Assembly: GCA_038501625.1 (NCBI GenBank) | Contig: JAZAYU010000169.1 | Location: 186,001 to 250,000, forward strand | DNA length: 64,000 nucleotides | Reading direction: 5' to 3' | Source of the DNA: Corbicula japonica | Taxonomy: Eukaryota > Mollusca > Bivalvia > Venerida > Cyrenidae | Part shown: positions 36,001 to 48,300 of the stretch, in pieces | Position numbering within the stretch: the first letter of the stretch is position 1 | How the letters are laid out: the number at the start of each line of letters is the position of its first letter | The notes under the pieces: model-generated | Database searches by the model: none | What the model was told of the DNA's origin: nothing | The model's input: only the letters and a program-made list of their open reading frames with translations | Program-made: the position numbers and the translations under genes

Positions 36001-38552
36001 TTTCTACCATTCAGAATAAGGTCACGTGATAGACCTAAACCCGGCTTATTGAAATAGAAACAATCTGATATATCTCTTCTAACTGAGGCGGATAACTCCT
36101 CAGAACCACATAAATGATCGTCGATTGTGAGTTAATATTGCAATACAATGCAACCTACCTTGGACACAATAGTAGATCATGATTCTGCGAATTGTGCACT
36201 TGAGTTGTTTGACAAGTACCTAAAATGTTTGCAAGATGCATGCTGGGAGTCAGTGTAGACCCTTATCAGACTGTGTAGACTGTTCTGTGTCTTGAAGCAT
36301 AGACCAAACTCAAGGTTCATCATAATGATACATGCTTATCATTGTAATTGGTATACATATAAATATATATTGCCGTTTTAGTTGATGACTACATTTACAA
36401 ATAAAAAAAACGTTTGCCAGTTTTTAATACATGTAAATCGGTTACCGTCTAAAGTTTTTCAACATACTTTTGTAGCTCAATCAACGATTAAATGATGTTT
36501 TATAGAAAAAAGAATGTGTATGTTTAAAATTTCTTTGTTTATGTTCAAAACCAAGAAGTCTTTGCCAAATTTTTTTGTTTATGAGCATTTTTATCCATGC
36601 TCAAATTAAAGTGATCTTTGTTAATGTGTTCGCTTTTTTCCACCCCATAGGAAAGTGGTCAGTATTTTCAAATCTCATTCAAAAAAGTCTTTTGAGGCTC
36701 ACAGGTAAGTGGTGGGAAAACTAAAGATTGCATCACGATCATTTTTAAAATGTTAGATTTCGTAGTTTCAAACTGTAAACAATTCTTGTTAATCATGAAT
36801 CAACTTACGCGTTGCTAATAAGTACTTCCGGTTTCCAGATTTCGGTTTCCAAGGCGTGAATAAATTTAGTGTCGTCATAGATACTGGGGTTCCATGACAA
36901 CCGGTCGTCAATCCATTGCTGAGAAATACAATAATATTACAGTATAAACATCATAAAAGGAAACGTGAAACCATTTGTCTTTGAATACTCACATTGCGAA
37001 TGTTCATAAAAATATTTATTTTGTCGGCTCTCCATATTTCATTGTCTGACTATATTTTATGTTTAACTAGATTTCATTATTTGTTTTAAAAATTAATTGC
37101 CGAACTATATATATTTCATAATCTGGTTATATTTGTATTTCTGAACATTATTCATTGATGAACTATACTTTATTATGTGCCTTTATATTCATATACATTC
37201 GATCTCTTTGTGAAGGTCTGGTTTCTTGTGTGTTGTTGTCCAATTAGGTCATGTTAGCGTTCTGTTAAAGCATTTATGTTATAAAAAGTATTGCAATTTT
37301 AAAAAGGAAATGCTTGAGCTAGTGTTGGAACGTCCGAGTTTGAGAAATAAGACTTGCAATAACTTCATGTTTCAAAATGCAACAGACGTTATACATTCAT
37401 CGCCCATTGGAAAATATTTAAGAGCATGAATGAAACATGAAACACATTCGAAACCAAAGACGCGATTCTACGTAAGGTGAAAATTGTTCGTTACCATGGT
37501 AAACCATCCTGTGCACTGAAACACGGCCTCGTCAAGATCCTGTAATATAACAATGTCAAGGGAGTTTCTGAACGTAATAATGATACTTTAATAAATTAAA
37601 ATCAATACACAATATTGTTTATTTTGGAGTTTTTTTTCATAGAAATTTGAGAAACTTTAACTAAAGGTAACGAATAGTGTACTTCTCGTCTCGTTTCAAG
37701 ATATTTTGGGGTAAACGAACATCAAAAACAACTGATATTTATCTTTATTAATAAACGAACCGAAAGCCACCCAACACGACGAATAAAAATGTTGCAGGCT
37801 CGGTTAAATTGATCGTTAGCCGATATGGAAATGCATATTACTTTCCAAACTGCCCAGCCCTGAATTGAGCGCTACTCAATATATACTCAATGTAAGTACT
37901 GTGCTCAACGGCCGACAGATGGTAATTAACAACAGTCTAAATTGAATGTACGGGGTGACATTTTACAGCCGCAACATTACATAAACAACTGATTTGTGAT
38001 ATTTAAACAAATGGAAAGGAACTTTGATTTAGGTTCTTTAGACGGCTACTGACTTACGACTTGGTTAATGGCTAACAGATTGTAACCCAGGCTGACATTG
38101 GTTTGGGCGCTGGGTCGCGCCATCCGGTCATAGGTGATGGAAGCAAGCACTGAACTCCTGATCGACCTCTCACCGGTGTAGCTGTAGCCGTGCACGTCAC
38201 GTGATGGACCTTGGTAAACATGAAATATCATCATAAAATGATGCTTAGATATAGTACAGAACAGAACTTTATTACCTCATTGAATCATAATTATTATTTA
38301 TGAGTGTACAAATACAATATTCTGAAAACTACATTTTATAATCTTAATCACATGACATGTGTAATATTAGGAGATTCAACAAAAAAAAGAAGAAAATGAG
38401 AAGCCAAAACAATGAAGAAATTAATAATCAAGTGTTCGTCACAAGAAGAAAGCGGGTTAATGATTAAAGCAGTTTTAGATCGGAAACTTTAAAGTTTACT
38501 TACCAAATGTTAGAAAGGTCATCACATATGTTATATGCTGAAATATGTCCAT
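30779..38552 (-). CDS. Nicotinic-type Cys-loop ligand-gated channel subunit-like gene, nine exons, TM3 exon not found
   Basis: Exons: 38504-38552 (signal peptide), 38058-38209, 37495-37540, 36809-36918, 35841-35934, 35101-35237, 34455-34659, 33522-33630, 30779-31164. Phases join except at exon 3, which has one extra base. Features in order: loop-A region I-W-K-P-E-V-L-I-S-N; W-E-P; a canonical 13-residue Cys loop C-S-L-D-S-T-Y-F-P-F-D-S-Q-N-C; E-L-T-S-W-G; TM1; T-G-E-R-V before TM2 (Glu at -1', as in cation channels); Lys/Glu-rich intracellular loop; TM4 (W-D-N-V-A-T-I-F-D-R-L-W-F). No vicinal Cys pair in loop C, so it is a non-alpha-like subunit. TM2 is atypical (Val at 9', Leu at 6'). A plasma-membrane receptor by family; ligand unknown. 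The missing TM3 and the frameshift may mean a pseudogene or assembly errors. Confidence 0.75.
31427..31472. repeat. Perfect small hairpin
   Basis: TTGAAGAGTAACTATTGTTT and its reverse complement AAACAATAGTTACTCTTCAA are separated by only a few bases (GTATA). It lies in the last intron of the channel gene, 5' of the TM4 exon on the minus strand. Confidence 0.75.
33019..33065 (+). repeat. (AAT)n microsatellite
   Basis: About 15 consecutive AAT units. Intronic position in the channel gene. Confidence 0.95.
33855..34490. repeat. Minisatellite, ~52-bp unit, derived from the end of exon 7 of the channel gene
   Basis: About 12 imperfect units of the form GTGCCTAGAACTTGCATTAG then TGWATCAGATYGGTGAACGT and GTGGCTACACAT. 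The last unit overlaps the 3' end of exon 7 (34455-34659, minus). On the minus strand every unit therefore carries a copy of the exon end (codons F-T-N-L-I-P-L-K) and the adjoining GCAAGT splice-donor-like sequence. Confidence 0.8.
34449..34456 (-). promoter_or_regulatory. GC-type 5' splice donor of channel exon 7
   Basis: On the minus strand the boundary reads AAAG|GCAAGT. Cutting here gives phase 0 and joins I-P-L-K to T-G-E-R-V, which reproduces the exact TM1-TM2 spacing of the nicotinic family (P-x-x-x-G-E-K/R-V). No GT donor nearby does so. Confidence 0.65.
34755..34855 (-). repeat. Dispersed MITE copy (minus orientation)
   Basis: GTAGGCTCGGTTTGATTGACCC..GAGCAGTAATGGAGATAACTG..ACGCCGCCAAACCCC: reverse complement of the family consensus, diverged. 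Intron 6 of the channel gene. Confidence 0.6.
35651..35786. mobile_element. Palindromic hairpin MITE, copy 1 of 4
   Basis: The near-perfect palindrome runs TTATAAAGCTGAAATAGGAA, ACCAGTCTCAAATCTCAAG, TCTGATTGGCTGAAATGGCG with a 4-6-bp centre and mirrored arm. Sister copies lie at 42701, 48871 and 53199. It lies in intron 5 of the channel gene, about 55 bp downstream (minus strand) of exon 5. Confidence 0.85.
37755..37870 (-). repeat. Dispersed MITE copy (minus orientation)
   Basis: GAAAGCCACCCAACACGACGAA, TTGCAGGCTCGGTTAAATTG, ATGGAAATGCATATTACT, ..GGGC..GAGCGC matches the reverse complement of the family. Intron 2 of the channel gene. Confidence 0.65.
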
Positions 38553-39198
38553 TTAAACTCAGAAATAAGTTTAAAACTTCCTATTAACGTGTTTTATACT
38601 ATTAAGTCTTTCTTTCAACGATCATATAATGAAATTATAAGTATTTAATTACGTAAATGCAGCTAAAACAAAGGTCTAGTCTGCGTTTAGTCTGTATAGA
38701 GTTACACTTGGGCGAGTTTCACTGGTGTTGTGTTACCCTCTGCAAAAACAATCGTTACTTTTGATACATGTATGTAAATATCTGCATCATATTTTTATTT
38801 AAAAACAAATATTATTAACCAAATATTAAGGGTAAAAGAACGTCATTGTTTGTATTGTTTTTCCCTCGTTACAACAATTTATTTAATTAATTAGAATGCG
38901 GACTGTAATTCAATTAATATATTGTTTAACAGAAATTGGCTAAAACTCCTGAAATATCATTTTGCGACAGATAAGCAATCGCAGTATTGCAGAATCGCAT
39001 AGAAATTATCAAAATTACGGTAGAATCCATATTATCTTCGTAAGCGGATTATATTCCCGCTTCCGACGATTTTGCGACTTTTGTTTTTATCTCTACCGTT
39101 ATTAAATGCATGCGGGGATTTTCATGGTTGTTGCATAAAAATAAGTGAATATGATGTTCTTTTGTATGTTTTAGGTTTGAGCATACAATTAAACCCCA

Positions 39199-39352
39199 TT
39201 TAAACTGGAACCCCTTTAAATCGGACAAATCGCCCGATCCCAAACTTTTTACTATAAAAATCACCCCATTAATCCGGAAATCCCTTTAAATCGGACAAAT
39301 CGCCCGATCCCAAACTTTTTACTATATAAATCACCCCATTAATCCGGAAACC
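39199..39352 (+). repeat. Tandem duplication, 77-bp unit, two copies
   Basis: CCCTTTAAATCGGACAAATC, GCCCGATCCCAAACTTTTTA and ATCACCCCATTAATCCGGAAA occur twice in a row with only one or two differences, so the duplication is recent. Confidence 0.85.
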
Positions 39353-40258
39353 CCTTAATTCAGGAAAACAAACTGACAAAGTGGAAAACTCTGCACAACA
39401 CGTAGAGGTGTGGCGAGTAACAACACATAATAAGCTGCGTCCCAATTTCGAACCGACAACCAGTTGCCTTTTGCAGAGCAGAAAAAATATATATCGGCAT
39501 GTTGTCAGTTAGCCTGGCGCCAGCATGTCAGTTAGGTTCCTGCAAGAGTTGCTTTTCTTGGAGGTTTTACGAAGTGACATGAGAATATATCACAGAACAT
39601 AGGGACGGGAGCCAGTCTAGTTGTAAGTAGCACATTCAGCATCAATATTTGCACAAAAGAAGTGGCAGCAAGCTGCCAGTTGCCAGAGGCCAATTCGATC
39701 CGATCGAAGCAGTGGTTACAGCCATTTGATAAGCCACTAATGTAGGCGTTTCTCTTATCGTTATTGCACTGTCATAGAAAACAAGAAAAATATCACAAAA
39801 AGTATTAAAAAAACAACATCATTTTGCATGCCCACATGAGTTATATGATACTGTCAAAAATATGTTAGAAAATGCACAAACTGTATTCATAATGATTTTT
39901 GTGAGAATCGCGTTCTGTAAGGTAGATGCAAATTGTTATTATTTGGAAGAAACCATAATTTTGTACTGTACAAGACCAGTACAAGACCAATCGAGAAAAT
40001 GTCTATCGGGGGATGGTGGGGGGAGGGGTTATAAATTGGCAAACAAAACAGTTGTTGCGTGTCGTTAAGTATTTTCAGGGCATACATCACAAAAAAGTGA
40101 ATTGAACACGCACAGAACGGTCTACTTTGAACGTATCTAAGACGACGCCCATTTATTTCATGTAAATTGCAAGGTGTTGCTTTCAACAATTAAAATTACA
40201 AGCTCGTGTGAACTTACGATTGAACCGACATGATATTAAGTGGCTAAGACACTTACCT

Positions 40259-40332
40259 TGTGCAGCGCAGCGACTATTAGTTCTCTTCAATAGCTTAACG
40301 GGCGTCTTGATGCTTCCTGATGCAGACTTTTC
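40259..40332 (-). CDS. Possible short minus-strand exon, unrecognised
   Basis: On the minus strand an acceptor (TTATTTAAG) precedes a 74-bp open segment reading K-S-A-S-G-S-I-K-T-P-V-K-L-L-K-R, followed by a GTAAGTG donor. It could be an upstream or 5' UTR exon of the channel gene or belong to another transcript. Support is only from splice motifs and one open frame. Confidence 0.2.
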
Positions 40333-41945
40333 TTAAATAATTAAACAAAAGGGCAGACAGTATAGGTTTACAATAAACTTATAAACCCTGTAATTGTGAA
40401 GTGTAGATCATAGATGCATGTATTTAGTGTCTAATAGCACTTGGTAACTCTCTATCAAACGCTTTCTAATTATTGTCCATGACTGTAAAAACGACTGATT
40501 TAAAGGATTTATAATGAGTTATATAATGAAAAATTCATGTATTTATTATGACACGACTAGTCTAAACAGCTCTGAATATGATATTTCTTTTGGTTACCAT
40601 GAAACACAAATATCAAACAGTTTTTGCCTTGAAAATTTCATGAGTTTATTAATAACAAGAGTATTGTAGTTTGATTATATACACATTTTAATAATAATAG
40701 GCCTCTACAAATAATTGCTAAATAGAATTGATTGGAACCAACAAAAGAATTTATTAAATTCACACCGTAACCATACTTAATTTAAAATGTTGCTAAACGC
40801 TTTAAGCGGCCATTGCTGTAGAACATAAAACAAAAAAGAATTAACTGTGTAGAAGACAGATAAACAAAGCTCATGGGGGTTCACAAGGAATATTGTGAAT
40901 TCTCTTTAATTCTGTGTTCACCGGTGCAGATGCTGTAGTGGCGACAGAGGTATCGGGCAATGTTCTGGTGAAAGGGAATTATGATAATGTTTGATCAAAT
41001 ATTGATTTGTCAAGTTTCATAGATCATATAATTCAGTACAATCTCATATCTAATCACCGAAACAGAATTTTAAATATTCTGCGCCTCTTATCTTACAACT
41101 ACATGCTTTAAACACTTCATTTATTTAGCGTTTGTTAAGTATCTGATAGTTGTGAGGTAAACTTGTGATGATCACTAAGATATTAAGTGTAAATAAATAA
41201 ACAATAACAATAAACAAACCTTGGTAACTTCGCTACGTTCCGTTCCTTTTGCTATAATGTATGTCTGACTGAAGAAAGACCCCTGTCACACTATACCGCG
41301 TGTCCATTGCGTTGGCAAGGCGTTGTTAAACTTTCCAGAGCGCCGTCAGATCGCAATAAAAATTTGGTATCTTTTTGTGAAAATGAAACGTCAATGCCTC
41401 AAAGCGAACAGGGTGTTGCTACGGAGCAAAACGAGTTATATCGCGTTTCTGCGGAGTTCTAGTTGGCGACTGTCTGCGTTGTCATGGCGTTCGGCGGCTT
41501 TTTAAGACGTTGGTTTGCTCTTTCTATTAACCGAAGTGTATACACATCATCATTAATTATTTCTTTTTTTTTCGAACAGTTGAATCTATGCATGTGTGCA
41601 TTCCGTCGTCGTCTCAGATTGATATGCACAATGGATCTGCTGGGTCTGTATATATGCAAGCTTGCTGGGGTACATCAGCAATGTTGAAATTGATGTTTTT
41701 ATAACGAAACGGCTTGTTAATCTCATAAGTATTATTTTGTAAGTCTAACACACTGTTAGTATAACTAGTTGTTTCTAGTTTGGTAGTCACAACAATAGAT
41801 ATCTGTTTTCCCCAGAGGATTTACTTTTCAATCGTCATCCTTTGATCAAAAACTTAAACCTTGCAACTCAAAGGTCAAACACGACAAATAACCAAGATGA
41901 CAACTAAATTTTTATAACATGTAGATAATTATGTATAGGATATAG

Positions 41946-42012
41946 TCTATTAAGACGTTTCTATAGAAGTGCTGGCTTCCATTTTTATTTCTATAGAAAC
42001 GTCTTAATAGAG
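41946..42012. repeat. Hairpin with 23-bp perfect arms
   Basis: TCTATTAAGACGTTTCTATA followed by GAA, and its reverse complement ending at about 42012, flank a ~20-bp spacer. It sits in the putative upstream region of the fibrinogen-related gene. Confidence 0.75.
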
Positions 42013-42308
42013 ACTCTCCGACTTAGAAGTTCCCCTACAATTGTAGCCATGCGCATGCGTTGTTAAAAATAGTTCGACCTATTTTGTTCATTGTAAGACA
42101 GAAAGTAGACGAGTTCTATTGAAATAAATCGCTGAGGAATTGGAAGTAACATAGCTTCGGATTGGTTACAAATGTAGGGCTACTTCTAATAGTTTTTATG
42201 CATGTTCAAGAGGGGTGTGTTAGTGCATGCGCATTCAGTAAAATGATGCAATATTTATTCCACGCGTGCGGTAATCTGTCGCAACGAAACGCGCTTAAAG
42301 CTTTGAGA

Positions 42309-45300
42309 ATGTTGTGCTACTCTTCCTTCATTCTCATCTTTGTAAGTTTTCTAAGGTGTAAAGGGATTTTCATACGGTGGCAGAAATACAATTTTTCGAC
42401 AGACAAAACATACGGGACTTGTACAGCGATACAAGAGCAAATATCACAAAGGAACTGCATCGCTAAATGCAGTATTACAGAAGGATGCAAGTCTGTGAAC
42501 GTGAAAAAAGGAAATGACCTGTGTGAGCTATGCTCGGATTACCCCTTTAAATCCAATCTGACGGTAACTTCAAGACCTGGGTGGACTGTGTACTTTAAAC
42601 AAGGTTAGCTCTTTTTAAAAGCTTAAGTCTCTGACATTAACATTTACTGTAGTCATAGATGTTTTCTATCCTGCTCAGTATGGCAAGGAATTCAGGTCCC
42701 AAGGTTATAAAACTGAGCATGGAAACCAGTCTCCAATCTCAAGCATCTAATTGGCTGAAATGGCGACCGATCAGATGCTTAGGATTTGAGACTGGTTTCC
42801 AAGCTTAGATTTATAACATTCAGCCCAGTTCAAGGACCTCATGTAAAAACAGGAATCCTCGAAGAACAGCTTTCGACCCCCAAAATGACCAACGCTTAAG
42901 GATTTTAGTAAGTAATACGTATAGGCTGCTGCTTTAGAATTGCTTCTCTGCTGAGTGTACACATGCTCATCGACTGGAAAGTTCTATAGTGCCGTTATGG
43001 CGACTAGGAAGCGATCGCGTTAGAACATATTCATCCAACCAAGAGACCCTTTTCTATAAATACTTAAAAGTAGGGTAATAAATAAACCGATAATTACTCC
43101 TGTATTTGTATACGGTTGGAATTTACTACGAAAACAACCAAGTTAAGCCGTGTGAACGGCAGTTCGTGATTCTCTCTCTATAATGTGTTATTTCACGAAT
43201 GAAGGAAATCAGTGTGAGAATACCCCGTTTCAATCTTATGAAATCATTTTATTATTAAATAGCAGCTGATCAAAATCGTTGTTTCAAAAGCCTCTCGTTA
43301 AAACCGGGGTTTACATGGTCTTGATCGTTTGAAGGTGTAAGACCTGTAAATATATAAACTATAGTAAACATGACATGTTTCAAAAGGATGGCAGTCATAG
43401 CTGGTACCATTTGATAAAGGGCTAACTTACATGCTTTTGAAGCTAAGTGTTTCTACTGTCTATTTCTAGCAAGAAAAATAGGGGTCATGTATCAATTTAC
43501 AGAGATTTGACATCTTGAAACCGGTGGTCTATTTTTTTCACTTCTGTGTGAACTCCAAAACTGTTTTACATATGCCATCCCAAAACCAGGGCCATTTTTC
43601 ATAAACTGCATTTTCAAACATAAATTTTTTATCAGTGTGTCAGTGAAAGCATGTCAATTACTAAACATGTTCCTTTCAATCCATAATACCCATTTAATGT
43701 CCCAAAAGGCAAAATAATAGGGAATATTTAGTGTCAACCATTGTCAATGACTATTTACCGGTAATTGGCCTGGACCCTTTCTGTAACACGCTAAAGTACG
43801 GAGAACGAACGTTGCGTCATGTATAAAACCCAGATCACGGTCCAAGACTCGACTGTTTCACTGCACTATTTCTACTTCACTGATGATAACGACTGAATAA
43901 GAGTCTAGGTCCAAGCATGATTGGGTTCTATACATTGAACGTTTCCTGGGATATTGTTCCCTAGAATATTTTGACCTAATTTTTGGACTAATGCACAGGT
44001 GATAAATATTTAGACGACAGTCAATAAAATAAAAAAATGCATCGTAAAAAAGTTAAAAGATAATCAAGAAAGAGTAAAATAACTCCTAGAATATTAAATG
44101 AAATGTTATTTGACTTTAAATCTATCTATTATGTCTGAAAGTTATCATTATATGTTTGCACTGCTGTAATGGTTTCTTCGGTTTGTGTATGAAAGTAAAT
44201 TCTGATAAAGGTCTTCGTACGTTTAAATGACTTGTTTTTGTTTTTTAGTTAGATAACAGTGAAGTCTAAAATTTGGCAACAAACGTTGTTTTTTTTTAAA
44301 AAAGGTCACGAGTCGCCTCATACACAATACCAGGCCCCGTGATTATTAAACTTTTTTCATGCTCGACTCAATTTCAGCATGAACATTTGATGGCTTCGTT
44401 TCTGTTCATTATATAAAACAAATCATTTTAAACTGAATACATCACAAAATTGCTCTCAACAACAACTGTTGAACAGATAGTTATTCCTTATTTATGAAAG
44501 CTGTTAATGTTTTAGACATTTTAAGTTTGAGCACAGAATTGAGTTGAGCATGAAAAAAGTTTTATAATCACGGGGCCAGATCGCATCAAGCAGGCATGCA
44601 GAAATTGAAAAAATAATACAACAAAGATAATCGACAAAACAGATGATACAGGGAAGAAACAAAAGATATAAGTTTAACCCGGGCGGGATGCCGCAGTGGC
44701 AAAATATGTATACACATTAGCCACATTAATGTGAAAATCGTTCTGACGCGCGCAACCTCCAAACTTTAACTACAAATAAACAAACTAACTCTAATTAGAA
44801 ATCCACACCCAAGTTATTGGTGAAACCAGAGATAAAAACAAGCAAATGTTAAAATAAATAAAAAATGGAAATGAAACACCAAGCATAAGAGGCCGTAGAA
44901 ATAAACTTAATACTAGTGGTACTTATTGTGCATCCCTTGTTGCTGATCTGTTTTATACTGTTATGAAAGAGATTTTATGTTATCTCTCTCTCTCTATCGA
45001 ACATCAAGTTGACATTATTACAGCCTTTAACAACACCTCGAGGTATGTGGATGATTTGTTGAATATAGATAATAACCATTTTCCATCTCTGTTTAATAAA
45101 ATTTTTCCTTATGTACTACATCTTAATAATTAAAAGCACACATTTCGGATTAAGCAAGCAACTTTCATGATCTTAATCTTTTTATTGAAAATGGATACGC
45201 TACTACTAAAATAAATAATAAAATACGATTAAATTTTAATATAGTAAATTTTCAATTTTTCAACGGCAATGTTCCTCGTTCAACATCTTACGGGGTTTAT

Positions 45301-48300
45301 ATCTCACAGCTTGTTCGCTTTTCTAGAGCTTGCAAGGATGTTAATGATTTCAATGAACACAATATTTGCATTACAGAAAAAAAACTTTTTAAACAAGGTT
45401 ATCGGTATCATGTATTAAGGAAAACGTTTTGCAAGTTTATCGCCGACACCCAGATTTCATTCAAAAATACAGGTGCAGTATAAAATCAATATTGCAACAA
45501 AGTATTTCACAGCCAGTTTTTTATGGAAATTTATTTTATAAACTAAAGAAAATATTAGGCAATATTAATTTCCCCAGTTATTCGTAGAAACCATCTGTAA
45601 ATTCGAAAAGAAAGGTAACCAACGTGTACTTCTAAAGCGCTCTGCAGGCCTGGTGATTAACCCACATACAGTTGATCACTATGCTCACCTCTTTGGTTGC
45701 ACGAAGGTGGCAGGGGTTTGAGAGTTTATGAAGGTTTAGGGAAATCGTTTCTTTAAAGAACCTAAAAGCTCGATTTTTTCTTTTTATCACTGTCATTGTG
45801 TTCTTGCTTATTTGACTCCAGGTACTCTGGTCTCGGTAAGATCATCGAGTACTCGCCTATTAGGCTTAGCAATGCTATTAGCTTCTTATGTTTTATATGT
45901 TTGTGTGCTTTTGCATGCAACATTGTTAAGCTGGTGGGTGAGTTGGAGTTATTTCACAAAAACAACTAGGACTTGTTTGTTGTTAAGAGAACCTGTTGGG
46001 GCAAGTGTGGGGTTGCTGCACTCTAGAACCTGGTTTAAACCCCAAGTGGCAATTTGTTTTGTAACTGACCGTTCCAAGGCGGTAACCACAAGGGTTCTCT
46101 ATGTCGTTAATTGTTTCTGGCTTCTTATTTGAATTGACATACTTATAACAACATGCTCCTTTTACCTCTCTTCTTTTTTCGCTGCGTGGGGAGGCTGTGT
46201 TATGTGCGTGTGGCGAGTTTCATTTTCTTTACTAGCCGGAACCAATCATATCGTTGTTGAGATTAATTCATTTCATTTTGTGGAAAAAAAACTTAGGTAC
46301 TATGAATAATTTTAGTCAATGAAATGTATAAAAAAATGTTTAATTAGTATACTGCTCGGGAAAAAAAAAACAAAAGAGTGAAGTATGCATATCAGGAATG
46401 GCTAGATCCAGAAGACACACTACCACACGCAGCCAAAAATTGAAAAAAATACAGCATGAACTTATAAAACCAATTAAAAAAAAACAACACCAGAAACAAA
46501 TAATGTAAACGAAAACCTGAATGGTCACCACCTTGGAAAGATCAAAATTTGCCACAAGAGGTTTAAACCATTGTCACACTTGCCCAAACAGGCTCTCTCA
46601 TGAACAAACAATTACATGTTGTCTTTGATACCTTGCTCCAACCCACTCGGCAATATTGCATGAAAAAATAAGAGATAAAGCATTGTCAAGCATAAACTTC
46701 AATGATCTTACCGAGACCAGAGCCCCTGGAGTCAAATCAGTAAGAACATAATGACAAGAATAAAAGAAACTAAGAGATCATGCAAGTATTTTTAAGTGTA
46801 ATTAAACGCATCAATAAAACCAGACTGAGTTTCAGGATTAATTCAAAATGAAGTCATTGTCATCAAGGATCAAAGTACTGAAAGAACATAAAACCAGCAA
46901 AGCAGTTTAGCTAATTGCTTTCTTTCATCCTGAGAAAAAAAAACAAATCCTGTATGATTCACATACGCAGTGACGTATCTAAGGGTATAACAGATGCTGA
47001 AATTCTATGTTCGGTCTCAAGATTAAAACATCATCTGTAAGTAATGCTGGAGTGAAATCTTGTGATCGTCAACCCGTGGAAAGGGGAGTTTATCGAGTGT
47101 TACGTTCGAAGCCTGCTTAAGTACAGGAAAGGACAACAGATCATTGAACATGTTAATACGTACAGAAGCTTTTGTAACAGTGAAACCCGTTTTAAGCATG
47201 TAACACTACGTTGACTGTAGAAGACTGTACTAAGTTTGCTTTGGTTTGTCAAAGAGGAATATGCGAATATTACCAAAACTAATCCAGTTTCTGTCACGAT
47301 AGAGTTAACAGAGAAACAAATAGAGATTTGTGTTCTCAGGCCGATGTTTGAATTCCTTCAAACCTCAATGTTAGGTTGGTGCACCCTAGAACCTGGTTTA
47401 AACCCCCAGTGGCAAAAGTGTTTTGCCACTGACCGTTCCAAGTCGGTAACCCCTCGGGTTCTTACTTTCGTTAATTGTTTGTGGCCTCAATTTTGAAGCT
47501 GATTATGTAGTACCATGCTCTCTTTTCCTCTACTTTTTTGGCAGTGTTGGGTGGCTGTGTCTGCTGGATGTGGCCATTCTGATATGCATCTTTCACTTTT
47601 TTTTAAACTGCCACCGAAGGAAGTTACAAAATTGGGCTGCTTAATACAGGCGGCTATTTAAGAAAGGTACAAATACCAACCCAATTCAGTTAATATTTAT
47701 GATGGCTATTGAATTCATGTGATTGTATTAAGGCAGGTTCAACTTCAGAATGTCAGACTAGATATTTAATGTTCTACAAGCGAGAAAGAATGCAGTTCTA
47801 GTAGAATCTGAACACTAGCGCGGATCTATTTCAACTCTATGACAAAATAAAAAAAGAAATATCTTTAAAAAAAGATAAACGGTGTTGAAGGAAAACGTCT
47901 TCCGTTATATGAAACAGCATTAAAAAAGTATGGAAAATTAATAAAAGAGTATGCTTAATCTCACCTTAGGGGCTTCGTACGAATGTAAAGCTAGATAATA
48001 CACATGATCAAGAGAAATAGTTTAAATTTATGTTTATTCGTGTGAATCTAATATGAATTTCTAAAAAGTCTTGGGTTTATTTATATCTTAAATCTTTATG
48101 TTTGTTACAAGAGCCTTGTTTTAGATTTCTCCCTGATTTTGGAAATAAACTGAGTATTTTCTCTTTTTTAAGATATAGCCTAATAACACTTTTGTCGCTT
48201 ATGTTTAACTTGAAATGTTCTTGTTTTGATACATGTATGAAGTTGCCTGTTTCTGTTAACTGTTAACTGTTTACAACTTTGTCAATTGGCGTTAATAAAA

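Larger units (their letters stand above)
38553..42308. other. Intergenic region between two head-to-head genes
   Basis: Lies between the channel gene start (minus) and the fibrinogen-related gene start (plus). It contains a two-copy 77-bp tandem duplication (39199-39352), a possible short minus-strand exon (40259-40332) and a hairpin (41946-42012). No other gene is seen. A GCGCATGCGT motif (NRF-1-like) at 42050-42060 lies about 250 bp upstream of the fibrinogen-related start codon. Confidence 0.5.

Noticed and set aside
43875..43900. Second CTGATGA hammerhead-like core
   Set aside because: No conserved second core or stem III cleavage site could be arranged.
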